A stretch of 64,000 nucleotides of DNA from Acidobacteriota bacterium (GCA_024277255.1 JAJRVQ010000124.1:80806-144805); one strand, 5' to 3'; shown: positions 16,231-24,710, counted from the stretch's first letter. The notes: generated from the sequence alone by a model not told the origin. Numbers and translations are program-made.

Positions 16231-18718
16231 TGAACGGCTGGCCGGAGACCGAAGTGCCGGGCGAATAGCGGCTGCCGCCGGAACCGGTCGCTGCCGTGTG
16301 CAAGACGAGGGGGGCGTTGGTCAGGTCGGGATCGCGGGTCAGCGACTGGTTCTTGGATCCCTGGCTGCCCCAGGTCACCACCTGCACGGTGGCACCGGTG
16401 TTGTCGGCCAGGGTCAAGGTCTCGCTGCTGTTATTGAGCGCCAGACGGCCGGTCGAGGCGGTGAAGACCAGGCCGTTGGCGGCGGCGTTGCCGAAGTCTC
16501 CGGTCGGATTGCCGCCCGAGAAGACGACCGCCGCTTCGCGCGCCGGGATCACCGTGCCGCTGGGGAAGGTGTGGCGCACCTGGATCAGGTCGGTCAGCGT
16601 CCAGCCGCTGATGTCGACGGCGGCCAGGCTGGTGTTGACCAGCTCGACGAACTCGTCGTGGCGGGTATTGACCACGCCGTCGCCGTTGGCGTCACCGGCA
16701 ACCGAGTCGGGATCGGCATGGATCTCGTTGATCAGCACCGCCGGGTGGTTGACCTCCTCGCTCAGGAAGTCGGTGCGCTCGCGCGGCAGGAGTTGATAGC
16801 CGCTCAAGAATCCGGCGAAGGAGTCGAACTGGCTGAAGACGCCGATCAGGTCGAAGCTCTGCGTCGGCGTGTTGGCGCCGGGGATATCGGTGTCGCCGTC
16901 AATGCGGATTTCCAAGGTGGTGGCGCCGCCGTCATCGCTGACCATCAGGCTGCCGCTGCCCTGCTGAGGGATCGCGCCGCTGGTCACCGTGACACCGTTG
17001 ATGCGCACCAGGGTGCCTTCGAAGGACTCGCCCGCCTGCGCCACGGTGATCACCTGCGCCGCGGGAGGGCTGCCCGGAGCTACCAAGGTCGCACCATAGC
17101 CGCCGAACTCCTGGGCGGTGTTGATCTCGATCTGGCCGCCGAACTGCTCCAGGGCGCCGACGAAGCGCACCCGATCGCCGCGCGCCAAGGCTAGAAACTC
17201 GTCGTCGAAAACTTGCACGCCACCGCCGGTGTCTTGAACGTAGATCTGCGACACGAAGGGGTGGAAGATGCCGGGCTCGGCGGTGAGGTTGCCCTCGACC
17301 CGCACGGCATAGTGCTTGGGTACCAGCACGCCCCGGCTGTCGTTGACGCGCAGCGTGGCCACCGGCGTGACGCCGGAGAAGTAGCCCTGGGCGAACGAAA
17401 GTTCGGTTTGACTCGCCGCGTCGGTCGCCTCAACGCGGTAACGCACCTGGGTGCCGTCGAGTTGCGCCGGGATGGTGGCGGTATAGAGGGTGCCGCCGGC
17501 CGCGCTCATCGCGATGGGCGCTTGCTCGATGCCGTCCAGCCAGTAGCGCAGGTTGACGGTGATGGCGCTGACGTCGTCGACGTTGGCCTGCACCGTGGTT
17601 CCCTCGGTCGCCAGCGGTACCCAAGGAGTACGGCTCACGCGGAGGATGGCCGGCGGAAAGTCGCCGGTGCTGCCCGGGCCGGTATCCGCCGCCAGGGTGA
17701 GGGCACCGAAACCGCAGCCCTGGATCTCATAGGAGGCGCCGTCTGAAATCAGCAGCATGGTGCCGGGCAAGCCGATCGGTTCGGTGATGTCGTCGCAGTC
17801 GGCGATGCCGCTGGCCAGGGCGTCGTCGGAACGGCTGTCGGTCGGGTTGCCGACGTTCTGCTGGAAGAAAAGGGGCATGGCGCCGTGGCTGTCCGGGGTG
17901 GCGAGGAAGCGGCTGACGACCTCGGTGTTGGGGTGGCCGAAGTTGTTGTTGGCCGAGTTCTGGTTGATGCCGACTTCGGCCTTGAGGGTCGACAGGAAGG
18001 CGGCGGTGGAGCTGGTGCGGCTGCCGTGGTGGTTGAAGGTGTAGACATCGACATCACCGACGAAGGGAGCCACCTGCGACTCGACGTCACTGACCCCCAC
18101 ATTCACGTTGCCGGTCAGGTCGCCGCCGATCCAGACGTCGACATCGCCGTACTGCACCACCACCGAGACCGAGGTCGAGTTCTCGAACTGGCCCGAGGCG
18201 GAGATGTCAAAAGAGGTGCCGTCCGGCAAGTCGCCGTTGACCACGTAGCAACGCACCAGTACGCCGCCGCCCAGGTCGAGGGTGGTGAAGGGATCGATGG
18301 TGGTGCGGTTGAACATGCCGGCTGAGAAGGCGTAGTCGGAATAGGCGAAAGTCGAGGGCGTGCCGCCGAACAGACCGCGGTCGTAGGCGATCGCGGTGGG
18401 CGCCAGAGGCACCAGCTGGAAGACATTCTCCAGCCGCCCGATGTGGTCTTCGTCGTAATGGCTTGCGATGGTGTAGTCGAGGCTGGTGACCACGCCGGCG
18501 TCGATCAGGTCGTTGATGAAATCCTCGATGGGATCATCGGTGGACCTGAGGCCGCTGCCGCCGTCGATCAGCAGGGCGCGACCGGTCGGGCTGACGACCA
18601 GGATCGAGCTGCCTTGCTCGATGTCCGGGTAGTAGATCCGCAGGTGCTGTGCCGAGGTTGGAAGGGCGAGGGCGAAGGCCAGACCGAGAGCGATCAGAAC
18701 GAGCGAGCGTGATCTCAT
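15158..18718 (-). CDS. Secreted ComEC-like metallo-hydrolase with OB-like and three lamin-tail domains
   Basis: An 1186-residue exported protein. The start at 18718 is chosen because a clean signal peptide follows (MRSRSLVLIALGL...TSAQ); the frame is open far upstream only as antisense of the next gene. Residues 25-360 form a metallo-beta-lactamase fold with SHYDEDHIG near 83 and NHHGSRTSS near 228, as in the extracellular nuclease-like domain of ComEC. Residues 455-645 resemble the ExeM/YhcR-type OB-fold segment. Three lamin-tail domains start near 655, 833 and 1020, with motifs such as LINEIHADPDS and FEWVELYNP. Extracellular phosphodiesterase or nuclease activity is plausible. The last two lamin-tail units are near-identical tandem copies. 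It is divergent from the Asp-box protein gene. Confidence 0.85.
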   Translation of the reverse strand: MRSRSLVLIALGLAFALALPTSAQHLRIYYPDIEQGSSILVVSPTGRALLIDGGSGLRSTDDPIEDFINDLIDAGVVTSLDYTIASHYDEDHIGRLENVFQLVPLAPTAIAYDRGLFGGTPSTFAYSDYAFSAGMFNRTTIDPFTTLDLGGGVLVRCYVVNGDLPDGTSFDISASGQFENSTSVSVVVQYGDVDVWIGGDLTGNVNVGVSDVESQVAPFVGDVDVYTFNHHGSRTSSTAAFLSTLKAEVGINQNSANNNFGHPNTEVVSRFLATPDSHGAMPLFFQQNVGNPTDSRSDDALASGIADCDDITEPIGLPGTMLLISDGASYEIQGCGFGALTLAADTGPGSTGDFPPAILRVSRTPWVPLATEGTTVQANVDDVSAITVNLRYWLDGIEQAPIAMSAAGGTLYTATIPAQLDGTQVRYRVEATDAASQTELSFAQGYFSGVTPVATLRVNDSRGVLVPKHYAVRVEGNLTAEPGIFHPFVSQIYVQDTGGGVQVFDDEFLALARGDRVRFVGALEQFGGQIEINTAQEFGGYGATLVAPGSPPAAQVITVAQAGESFEGTLVRINGVTVTSGAIPQQGSGSLMVSDDGGATTLEIRIDGDTDIPGANTPTQSFDLIGVFSQFDSFAGFLSGYQLLPRERTDFLSEEVNHPAVLINEIHADPDSVAGDANGDGVVNTRHDEFVELVNTSLAAVDISGWTLTDLIQVRHTFPSGTVIPAREAAVVFSGGNPTGDFGNAAANGLVFTASTGRLALNNSSETLTLADNTGATVQVVTWGSQGSKNQSLTRDPDLTNAPLVLHTAATGSGGSRYSPGTSVSGQPFTVPAGAVILTEVVYDPSGADGGLEWVELYNTTSAPIDLSALSLGNGGSSYTSSLVQLNGTIAAGATFVVGGPTSSASNGNPTFDQLINFSPDFQNSGSTADGVALFNIQALQVTAATVPIDAVVYGGANTNGLIDETGAANAPEVGDAAGGSSIERVDLAGTWQIQPAPNPNLFTPGGPPPPPPAAGLLLSEVLYDVSGSDNGFEWVELYNPTAQAIDLASFSLGNGGSSYTSSKVQLSGSVPAGGTFVVGGPTSSTANGNPTFDLVINFSPDFQNSGSTADGVALFNVPASQITGSTVPIDAVVYGGNNTSGLIDETGTANAPEVGDAPAGSSIERTDLAGSWQIQPAPTPGSTGL

Positions 18719-19009
18719 GAGAATCTCCGCAGGTCGGTGGGGTGAGTAAGGAAGGGAGCGCTGATAACTGTATAGTGTCTTCTGTATGTGTAGTTGTGAC
18801 AATGTATCTGCAAAGGCTGTCCCGGAGAGCGTCCATCCGGTGGTGGCTTCGAGTGGCGAACCTTGGAGCCTTGTGATAGACACATAGGCAAATTCAAGGT
18901 TGTCGGATCCGCGTCTCGACCTTGTCCCCACAATTTCGCGCCGAGCGCCTCTCTCCGCTCCCGGAGCGCTGCTGCCCCTCCTCGCCGCAGACACGATGAG
19001 GAGATCAGT

Positions 19010-21187
19010 ATGCGTAACAGCCCTTCTTTCACCACTTTGCTCGCCCTCGCCTTTCTCGCGTTGGCGTTCGTGCTGCCCGGCGGCCTCGCTGCCGCCGACG
19101 GCGCGCCGAGCGCCAGCGAGATCCGCCAGCGGCTCACCCCGGTCTACCGGTCGTTGCAGAACGATCCTCAGTTCCTCGCCCTTGCCGGGCAGCTCAATAC
19201 CGAAGAGGTCGACGAGGCCGCCGTCGAACGGTATCTGGCCTACTTGCCGCTCTCGCCGTTGGAGATGCTCGAGATCAAGATGCATCTCGGACACTTCGAG
19301 TTGATGATCCCGGAGACGCTGCGCCAGTGGCACCGCCGTTGGATCGAGCTGCATCGCGAACAGGCCACCGAGTTCTATGGCAAGGCCTATGTCGCCGAGG
19401 CGCTGGCCGCACGGTCGATCGCCATGCAGCCGCAAGAGGGCGCCGCGCCTTCCGCTGAGAAGATGGGCACGGTGGGCACCAACCGCAACGTGGCCTCCGC
19501 CTTCGCCCCTGCGCCGTTGCAGTACCAGGGTGAGATCCAGGTGGCGGTCAACCCGAACAACACCCAGCAGATCGTCGCCGCCGCCAACACCTCCGATTCG
19601 ATCGGCGGCACTTGCGGCGTGGGAATCCAGGCGGTCTTCTATTCGAGCGACGGCGGAGCGACCTGGGGTTATACCTGCGCCCCAAACGAGACCGCCTACG
19701 GTCTCAACTGCACCAAGCCGTTCCTCTTCGGCAGCGATCCGGCAGTCAACTGGGACGGCAACGGCAACGTCTACCTCGAACACATGATGCTGTGCACCGC
19801 GGACTTCAACAACATTCAGTTCTCGATCGTCGTCGCTCGCTCGTCCAACGGCGGGGTCAACTGGAGCGGCCAGGGAATCGTGATCAACAGCTGGCCGACG
19901 ATCAACCGGCTTGAGGACAAGAACTTCTACGCCATCGACAACAACCCGGGCAGCCCCTTCTTCGGCCGTCACTACACCTGCTGGGACCGTAACAACAACG
20001 AGAAGTCGGCCTACTCGACCGATAGTGGCGCCACCTGGACTGAGGTTGACATCCCCGCTTCGCCCTCGACCGGCGCCGGCTTCGCGACCGACCTGGCCTG
20101 CGAGTTGGCGGTCAGCAAGGACGGCACCGTCCACGTGATCTTCGACACTCTGCGTTGCTTCGCCAACTGCAACAACGAGCAGATGTTCTATGCCCGCTCG
20201 ACCAACGGCGGCCTCTCCTGGTCGGCGCCGGTGCTGGTGCGCGACTTCAACCTGGTCGGCTTCAGCAATCTCAACTGCCCAGCGGCGCAGGAAGGTCGCT
20301 GCATCAACCCGTTCGGCGCCATCGATGTCGACAACTCGGGTGGTGCGTGCGACGGCTACCTCTATGCGACCTTCACCGATTACGGCGACGGCGGGGTCAA
20401 CACCTCCGATGTCTTCATCGTGCGCTCGATCGACAACGGTGCCACCTGGTCGGCACCGGTCAGGGTCAACGACGACGGCATCTTCGAGCGCGTACAGTTC
20501 CATCCTTTCCTGATGGTCGACCAGGCGAGCGGCAACCCCGTCGTCGCCTGGCACGATGCGCGCAACGACACCCAGAACCGTGCCGTGGACTTCTTCGCCG
20601 CCCGCTCGACCGACTGCGGTTTGACCGTCGAGGCCAACACCCAGGCGAGCGCTCCATCCACGGAGTTCCTCAACAGCACGATCTCGTCGAGCAACGAGAA
20701 CGCTCTCTCCAACCCCAACCGCAACCCCAACCAGTTTGGCGAATATCTCGGCCTGGACGTGTTGACCGGCAAGGCCTACATGGCGTGGACCGACTCGCGC
20801 CAGTTCTTCCCGACCTTCAACAACCAGCGCGAGAACGTAGGCTTCGCCACGGTCGACTTCGGCACCGCCTATCACCTGCTCGGCCCGGCGCCGGGCACCA
20901 CCGGAGTGACCAACAACTGGTCGACCAGCGGCGGAACGAGCGGTGCCACCACCTTCTTCCTCTATGGCTTCACCGCCGGTGCTGTTCAGGTGCCCGGCTG
21001 CCCAGTGGGGGTGACGGTCGGCATGAGCGACGTCAACATCCTGGGTTCCCCGGTCTCCAATGCGAACGGTATCGCCAACACCTCGCTCTTCGTGGGCGCC
21101 GGAGCCAGCGGTGTTACCGTCCTGCTACAAGCGGTCGAACTCTCGACCTGCAAAGTCAGCAACCTGATCTCATACACCTTCCCGTAG
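19010..21187 (+). CDS. Secreted Asp-box (BNR/sialidase-fold) protein
   Basis: A 725-residue protein from the ATG at 19010, which has GAGGAG 7 bp upstream and opens a signal peptide (residues 1-28, ending GLAAA). After a helical region (30-160), Asp-box motifs SxDxGxTW recur: SSDGGATW, SSNGGVNW, STDSGATW, STNGGLSW and SIDNGATW. These mark a six-bladed sialidase-like propeller. Asp boxes alone do not prove glycosidase activity, and the catalytic Arg triad of sialidases is not evident. The last 100 residues form a beta-rich C-terminal domain ending TCKVSNLISYTFP. It is divergent from the lamin-tail gene, with 291 bp between the start codons. A decayed copy of its 3' end is at 22239-22360. Confidence 0.85.
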   Translation: MRNSPSFTTLLALAFLALAFVLPGGLAAADGAPSASEIRQRLTPVYRSLQNDPQFLALAGQLNTEEVDEAAVERYLAYLPLSPLEMLEIKMHLGHFELMIPETLRQWHRRWIELHREQATEFYGKAYVAEALAARSIAMQPQEGAAPSAEKMGTVGTNRNVASAFAPAPLQYQGEIQVAVNPNNTQQIVAAANTSDSIGGTCGVGIQAVFYSSDGGATWGYTCAPNETAYGLNCTKPFLFGSDPAVNWDGNGNVYLEHMMLCTADFNNIQFSIVVARSSNGGVNWSGQGIVINSWPTINRLEDKNFYAIDNNPGSPFFGRHYTCWDRNNNEKSAYSTDSGATWTEVDIPASPSTGAGFATDLACELAVSKDGTVHVIFDTLRCFANCNNEQMFYARSTNGGLSWSAPVLVRDFNLVGFSNLNCPAAQEGRCINPFGAIDVDNSGGACDGYLYATFTDYGDGGVNTSDVFIVRSIDNGATWSAPVRVNDDGIFERVQFHPFLMVDQASGNPVVAWHDARNDTQNRAVDFFAARSTDCGLTVEANTQASAPSTEFLNSTISSSNENALSNPNRNPNQFGEYLGLDVLTGKAYMAWTDSRQFFPTFNNQRENVGFATVDFGTAYHLLGPAPGTTGVTNNWSTSGGTSGATTFFLYGFTAGAVQVPGCPVGVTVGMSDVNILGSPVSNANGIANTSLFVGAGASGVTVLLQAVELSTCKVSNLISYTFP

Positions 21188-21200
21188 GGACTCTGTCCGT

Positions 21201-21232
21201 CCTGGCCTCGATCGAAGGCGATCGGGGCCAGG
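21201..21232 (+). terminator. Hairpin terminator after the Asp-box gene
   Basis: Fourteen-bp arms (21201-21214 and 21219-21232, one G-T pair) with a 4-nt loop begin 13 bp after the stop codon. A related hairpin follows the decayed gene copy near 22370-22410. Confidence 0.65.
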
Positions 21233-21237
21233 GTCTG

Positions 21238-21282
21238 CCTCTACGCTTCGTGGGAGCTGAAGGATCTGACCACCTCGCAAGG
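21238..21282 (-). pseudogene. higB 5' fragment (decayed copy 1)
   Basis: Read on the minus strand from a GTG, this fragment gives VVRSFSSHEA then a stop. It matches the start of the intact HigB at 23027 (VIRSLSSRKAEK). The rest of higB and all of higA are absent here. It is the left edge of a 153-bp repeat shared with the upstream region of the intact higBA operon. Confidence 0.6.
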
Positions 21283-21404
21283 ATGGCGCGTCGCGTTATG
21301 CCGTGCATACCCAGAGCGGGGCAGCTGACGACCACCACTCCCGCGGCCGGCCACGCTTCCCATTGACGAGTAAGTTCCCTCACTACTCTCCAAGCACCCT
21401 GCAC
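21252..21404. repeat. Copy A of a 153-bp diverged repeat (higB 5' end plus upstream region)
   Basis: An ungapped hand alignment with 23006-23158 gives about 107 matches in 153 positions (~70%), with both ends well conserved (gggagctga at the left, gcaccctgcac at the right). The segment corresponds to the first codons of higB and about 130 bp upstream of it. Confidence 0.7.
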
Positions 21405-21470
21405 GTCTGCTCGCGGCATGTTCATTGCACCACACACGGCGTGGACCTATTAGCACGTTGGAGGTGCACC

Positions 21471-21905
21471 ATGAGCTATACAGTTCGGCTCTCACCTGTC
21501 TACAAACTAGTGACAGTTCTCTTCTTGACCTGCTGTGTAGGTGGTTGCCCAGGCAGTGGATCGAGCGTCACAGATCCGAGAATCGTCGATCCGCAAAGCA
21601 TCAAGAGCTGCGCTGAGCTGGTCCCCATCCTCGATCAGGAGTTGATGCTCATTCAGCAATGCACTACGGCCGCGGAGTGCGGTCAAGTGCTTAGCTATAC
21701 CAGTTGCGGCTGTACGCGCAACTTGGTTGCTCGTCTCGATGCAGACCTTTCCTTGTTCGATGCCCTTATGGCTCGCAACCTACAGTTGGCTCGCGGCGGC
21801 CAAGAGGATTGCCGCTCGTTCGTGACAACCTGCGATTGTCCTCTCGCGGACGGGTTTGCCTGCGTAGCAGGGCGCTGTACTTGGAACTATGTGATGTGGC
21901 TCTGA
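21471..21905 (+). CDS. Cys-rich putative lipoprotein
   Basis: A 144-residue protein from the ATG at 21471, with GGAGGT 5 bp upstream. The N-terminus (VTVLFLTCCVGGC) has a hydrophobic stretch and a lipobox-like VGGC, so it is probably a lipoprotein anchored at Cys26. The mature part contains ten or more Cys, arranged as CTTAAEC, SCGC, CDCPL and CVAGRC. This resembles small disulfide-rich lipoproteins of delta-proteobacteria and Acidobacteriota. Function is unknown. It sits between the two copies of a duplicated segment and has lower GC codon usage than its neighbours, so it may be a separate insertion. Confidence 0.7.
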   Translation: MSYTVRLSPVYKLVTVLFLTCCVGGCPGSGSSVTDPRIVDPQSIKSCAELVPILDQELMLIQQCTTAAECGQVLSYTSCGCTRNLVARLDADLSLFDALMARNLQLARGGQEDCRSFVTTCDCPLADGFACVAGRCTWNYVMWL

Positions 21906-22016
21906 GGGCCGAGGCGAGTGGGTGAGATTCCTCCGCCAACCGGTTCTTCGGTGTTCCGGGCCAACCGCTGGCTGGCCCGGGGCGCCGAACCATGAAGGCG
22001 GTCATCGGTTCGCCCT

Positions 22017-22238
22017 AGCCCGGTGAGCTTCCCGGTGTGAGAGCCGGCTGGAGCTACCAGCTTCCGGCCAAGTCGATGCGCTCGATCGAAGATCTGGCGG
22101 GGTCGTCGCCGACCACGGGGGCGTTGGCCGAACCGGTTTCGTCGATCAGGCCGCTGGTGTTGTTACTGCCGTAGACCACGGCGTCGATGGGTACTGTGGA
22201 GCCCGTGATCTGGGAGGCCGGGACGTCGAACAACGCGA
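22017..22238 (-). pseudogene. Decayed 3' end of a lamin-tail protein gene (copy 2)
   Basis: On the minus strand this reads ALFDVPASQITGSTVPIDAVVYG, then a GLIDETGSANAPVVGD stretch, and ends LAGSW-stop. It closely matches the C-terminus of the gene at 15158-18718, where a CAG (Gln) codon stands in place of this TAG. The similarity covers about 210 bp and stops abruptly near 22238, where an opposite-strand fragment of the Asp-box gene begins. Confidence 0.8.
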
Positions 22239-22360
22239 GCGGCATCGCCAACACCTCACTCTTCGTCAGCGGCGGCGCCAGCGGCGTCACCGTCCTGTTG
22301 CAAGCGGTCGAACTGTCGACCTGCAAAGTTAGCAACCTGATCACCTATACCTTCCCCTGA
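22239..22360 (+). pseudogene. Decayed 3' end of the Asp-box protein gene (copy 2)
   Basis: Read on the plus strand it gives SGIANTSLFVSGGASGVTVL followed by LQAVELSTCKVSNLITYTFP and a stop, nearly identical to the end of the gene at 19010-21187. It is fused directly to the lamin-tail fragment on its left. The missing interior corresponds to about 5.7 kb of the intact copy (15380 to 21064). Confidence 0.8.
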
Positions 22361-22429
22361 CGGCATCTCGGCCTCGGTCCTCGATCCTCACGGATCGGGG
22401 GCCGTGCCCCTGTCGCCGAGGTTCTGAAC

Positions 22430-22735
22430 TCAGACGCCGGCTGTCTGCAACGGCCGAACTTCGCTGTCCAGTCGATTCTCGAGCTTCGTTCTGGCTTCCT
22501 CAAGATCGAAATCAGTCTGAAGGCCAAGCCAATAGCGCTCCGAAGTCGCGAAGTAGCGCGCCAGCCGAAGGGCAGTGTCGGGCGTGATGGCGCGCTTCTT
22601 GAGAACGATCTCGTTGATCCGGCGCGGCGGTACACCGAGGTCGCGAGCCAGGCGATTTTGGCTCAGTCCGAAGGGCTGCAAGAACTCCTCCTGGAGAATC
22701 TCTCCGGGATGGATGTTGGGAAGTTTGTTGATCAT
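22430..22735 (-). CDS. higA: HigA antitoxin, XRE-family
   Basis: A 101-residue protein from the ATG at 22735. It starts NKLPNIHPGEILQEEFLQPFGLSQ, followed by LARDLGVPPRRINEIVLKKR. These are the hallmarks of HigA: the HPGE motif and an HTH with DNA-recognition helix. The C-terminal half (TALRLARYFATSERYWLGLQ) completes the HigA core. It sits 10 bp downstream of higB, the toxin-first order typical of higBA. The complex would repress the operon through the palindrome at 23030-23060. A degraded second copy of its 5' end is at 26452-26580. Confidence 0.9.
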   Translation of the reverse strand: MINKLPNIHPGEILQEEFLQPFGLSQNRLARDLGVPPRRINEIVLKKRAITPDTALRLARYFATSERYWLGLQTDFDLEEARTKLENRLDSEVRPLQTAGV

Positions 22736-22745
22736 GGGGGATTCC

Positions 22746-23027
22746 TCAGTGGTAGTCGACGATCTCGACCGAATGGGCATCATTCTGCCGCCACTCGAAA
22801 AAAATTCGCCACTGTTGGTTGATTCTGATGCTGTACTGGCCCTTACGGTTACCGCGCAGCGCTGCGAGCCGGTTGCCGGGAGGGACTCGAAGATCGTTGA
22901 GGTTCAGGGCGTTGTTGAGCATGCACAGCTTCCTTCTGGCGACCACTTGAACTCCGCGCGCTAGTTTGCGGGATACTTCGCCATTCCAGATCTTCTCGGC
23001 TTTGCGGGAGCTGAGCGATCTGATCAC
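22746..23027 (-). CDS. higB: HigB toxin, RelE superfamily
   Basis: A 93-residue protein from a GTG at 23027. It has the HigB layout VIRSLSSRKAEKIWNG, LNNALNLNDLRVPPGNRL and a C-terminal YSIRINQQWRIFFEW, matching the RelE/ParE-like mRNA interferase fold with the conserved Arg/Trp-Arg region. HigB cleaves mRNA on translating ribosomes. The upstream ATG at 23031 is in another frame, so GTG is the start. The operon continues into higA. Confidence 0.88.
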   Translation of the reverse strand: MIRSLSSRKAEKIWNGEVSRKLARGVQVVARRKLCMLNNALNLNDLRVPPGNRLAALRGNRKGQYSIRINQQWRIFFEWRQNDAHSVEIVDYH

Positions 23028-23158
23028 CCATAGCGTATGACGCGGCGCGTCATACGCTATCCACCCAAAGGAGGTCCGCTAACGACCGCCATCTCCGTGT
23101 TAGGGCAGGCTTCCTATCGAGCAGTCAGTTCCCCCACGACTACCCAGGCACCCTGCAC
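23006..23158. repeat. Copy B of the 153-bp repeat (higB 5' end and upstream region)
   Basis: Counterpart of 21252-21404, with ~70% ungapped identity by hand count. In this copy the repeat overlaps the functional start of higB and contains the perfect palindrome at 23030-23060. Confidence 0.7.
23030..23060. promoter_or_regulatory. Perfect 14-bp inverted repeat, probable HigBA operator
   Basis: Arms 23030-23043 and 23047-23060 are perfectly complementary around GGC. The palindrome begins 3 bp upstream of the higB GTG and overlaps the expected ribosome-binding region. That position fits an autoregulatory operator for the toxin-antitoxin complex; an mRNA hairpin masking the start is an alternative. 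Confidence 0.55.
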
Positions 23159-23605
23159 ATCGAGTGCGCGCCTATCCGACGGTGACGGGGCCTGAAAGAG
23201 TGGGCTAAGGTCAAGCCAATCAATACCTTACAGCGCTCCAGCGCGCTGCAACCATCCTCCTCCGCCTATCCGCATAGGCTCCTGCCAGCCCACTCTCCAT
23301 CCACTGACCCGACTCCCGTGCGCCGGCCGGAATTCACCAGTCGGGCGAGAAGGCCGAAACCTCAGGCTCTCCTGGACTCTCAGTCTGCCGCAGAAGCTCC
23401 CGCCGGCGCAAGCCGTATCCGACGCCCCCACTCCCCGCTTATCCGACAAGGTTCAGCCGGCTTGTGCCGCCCTGGCCAGTAGGTTAGAATCCATGGAAAG
23501 TCGCACAAGCAAGGAGCTGGCCTGTCCACTGAGAAACCGCGAACAGACTCTCGGCCGTCGCTAAAGCGCCCGAGAGTTGTAGACGGAGAATTTGGAGAGA
23601 AGTTG
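23159..23605. other. Non-coding stretch between higBA and the cassette array
   Basis: No convincing gene is seen. A near-perfect 11-bp inverted repeat (ggcgcaagccg near 23413 and cggcttgtgcc near 23457) is followed by GTTAGAA at 23483. This could be a degenerate attC-like site, but the core is not canonical. A second hairpin with 8-bp arms (actctcgg/ccgagagt) lies near 23550-23580. Confidence 0.35.
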
Positions 23606-23660
23606 GTTGGGCGGCAGCAGAGACGGGACCATAGGCGGGTAACTAGAATTGGAGAAGACG

Positions 23661-23873
23661 ATGGCAGAGAAGATCAAGGGTAATGAAGACGGCGAGGGCG
23701 GACGCAACGAGAGCTATCGAATCCCGGGCCGATCCTCGAACATTCCACGGAAGCAACTGGTTCGGGAGGTCAAAGAAGGAAAACATCCGAACTTCAGCGT
23801 TTACACCCGCGAAGGAGAGGACTACGTTCGCGCCAACCCCAACCACATGAGGAAGGATAACGTCGACGATTGA
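23661..23873 (+). CDS. Small hydrophilic cassette protein, unknown function
   Basis: A 70-residue protein from the ATG at 23661, with GGAG 6-9 bp upstream. It is very charged and ends with EGEDYVRANPNHMRKDNVDD. No family is recognised, and no membrane segment or signal peptide is visible. It stands alone in the first cassette, with its stop 41 bp before an attC-like site. Short unknown ORFs of this kind are common cassette cargo. Confidence 0.6.
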   Translation: MAEKIKGNEDGEGGRNESYRIPGRSSNIPRKQLVREVKEGKHPNFSVYTREGEDYVRANPNHMRKDNVDD

Positions 23874-23914
23874 CGACAACTTGCCCAATGGTGCCGACAA
23901 TGTCGAAGGTGGCC

Positions 23915-23981
23915 GCCCAACCAAGCGGGTGGAGACGGTCCCGGCCTTCGGCCGCGCCGCTCACCCGCAACAACGTTCTGC
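23915..23981 (+). other. attC-like recombination site 1
   Basis: R'' core GCCCAAC (23915-23921, fits RYYYAAC) is followed by GCGGGTGGAG, whose partner CTCACCCGC lies at 23960-23968 with one unpaired G, as in attC bottom-strand hairpins. The R' position reads GTTCTGC (23975-23981), which retains only the GTT of GTTRRRY. A small inner hairpin CCGGCCTTCGGCCG fills the loop. Confidence 0.65.
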
Positions 23982-24011
23982 GCACGTGACCACACCGAGA
24001 GGCAACTGACA

Positions 24012-24686
24012 ATGCGGATTCTCTTTCGATGGTTGCTTGCAACGTCCATACTGCTGGCTCTCACGGTCGCAGGAGTATCCCTTTGGAAGGTCGGGCTGAC
24101 CGATCCAGCGGCCTGGGCAACAGTAGCAGCGGCGCTGGCCGTAGTGTCGGCAGTAGCCTCTGCGTGGACAAGCCAGAGGGTGCTTGAGCTCCAAGAGGAT
24201 GCCCAGGAGCCCAACCCAGTCCCAATGATTGACCTACGCCGTCGGTACCAGTTGGCACAGTTTCGCATCACAAACCGTGGTCGCCAAAGCGCCCACGACG
24301 TTCTGCTTGAGTGGGAGCAGCAGCTCCAGGACGCGGAAGGAAACGATGTCGTTCTTGCTCGGGATACCGCGATCTCCGTCATTCCTGAAGGTGAAAGCGC
24401 CTCGGTGTTGTTGGGGGCGAGCCACAAGTTCGTTAACGCCTGCCAAGACACGACATACAGAGGCACCATCCGGTATCAGAATGCGTCGGGACGGCGCTAT
24501 CGAAAGCCTTTTGTCGTCAGCGCCGAGCATGAACGAATCGCACTCACACACGATGAGGAGGGCCCCAAAACCTTGCATGAACTGCAGAAGCTACCGGATG
24601 AACTCAAACGTGTGGCGAACGCGATCGGTCGCCTCGAAGGCATCCTTGAGCAAAGCGGGGGAACAAGGCCTAAGAGGCAGCGATGA
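24012..24686 (+). CDS. Cassette-encoded membrane-anchored protein, unknown function
   Basis: A 224-residue protein starting at 24012, with a purine-rich GAGAGG 10 bp upstream. Residues 5-25 and about 30-52 are hydrophobic and give one or two N-terminal membrane helices. A soluble beta-rich domain follows (FRITNRGRQSAHDVLLEWEQ and later RYQNASGRRYRKPFVV), ending in a basic RPKRQR tail. Similar layouts occur in small stress- or defense-linked membrane proteins, but no family is assigned. It is the only gene in its cassette, 25 bp upstream of the second attC-like site. Confidence 0.7.
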   Translation: MRILFRWLLATSILLALTVAGVSLWKVGLTDPAAWATVAAALAVVSAVASAWTSQRVLELQEDAQEPNPVPMIDLRRRYQLAQFRITNRGRQSAHDVLLEWEQQLQDAEGNDVVLARDTAISVIPEGESASVLLGASHKFVNACQDTTYRGTIRYQNASGRRYRKPFVVSAEHERIALTHDEEGPKTLHELQKLPDELKRVANAIGRLEGILEQSGGTRPKRQR

Positions 24687-24710
24687 GCAGTAGAGGCACG
24701 ACGCGAAGCC

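Noticed and set aside
15977..17194. A 405-codon plus-strand frame
   Set aside because: It is antisense to the lamin-tail domains; Val/Gly/Asp-rich shadow translation.
18719..20875. Upstream extension of the lamin-tail gene's frame by about 720 codons on the minus strand
   Set aside because: It is antisense to the well-supported Asp-box gene, lacks domain signals, and a clear signal peptide begins at 18718.
19010..21187. Calling the Asp-box protein a sialidase
   Set aside because: Asp boxes occur in many non-enzymatic propellers and I could not find the sialidase Arg triad or Tyr/Glu pair.
23077..23110. attC-like cores CTAAC and GTTAG upstream of higB
   Set aside because: The spacing is only about 17 nt and there is no proper L''/L' stem; the region is better explained as the upstream part of the 153-bp repeat.
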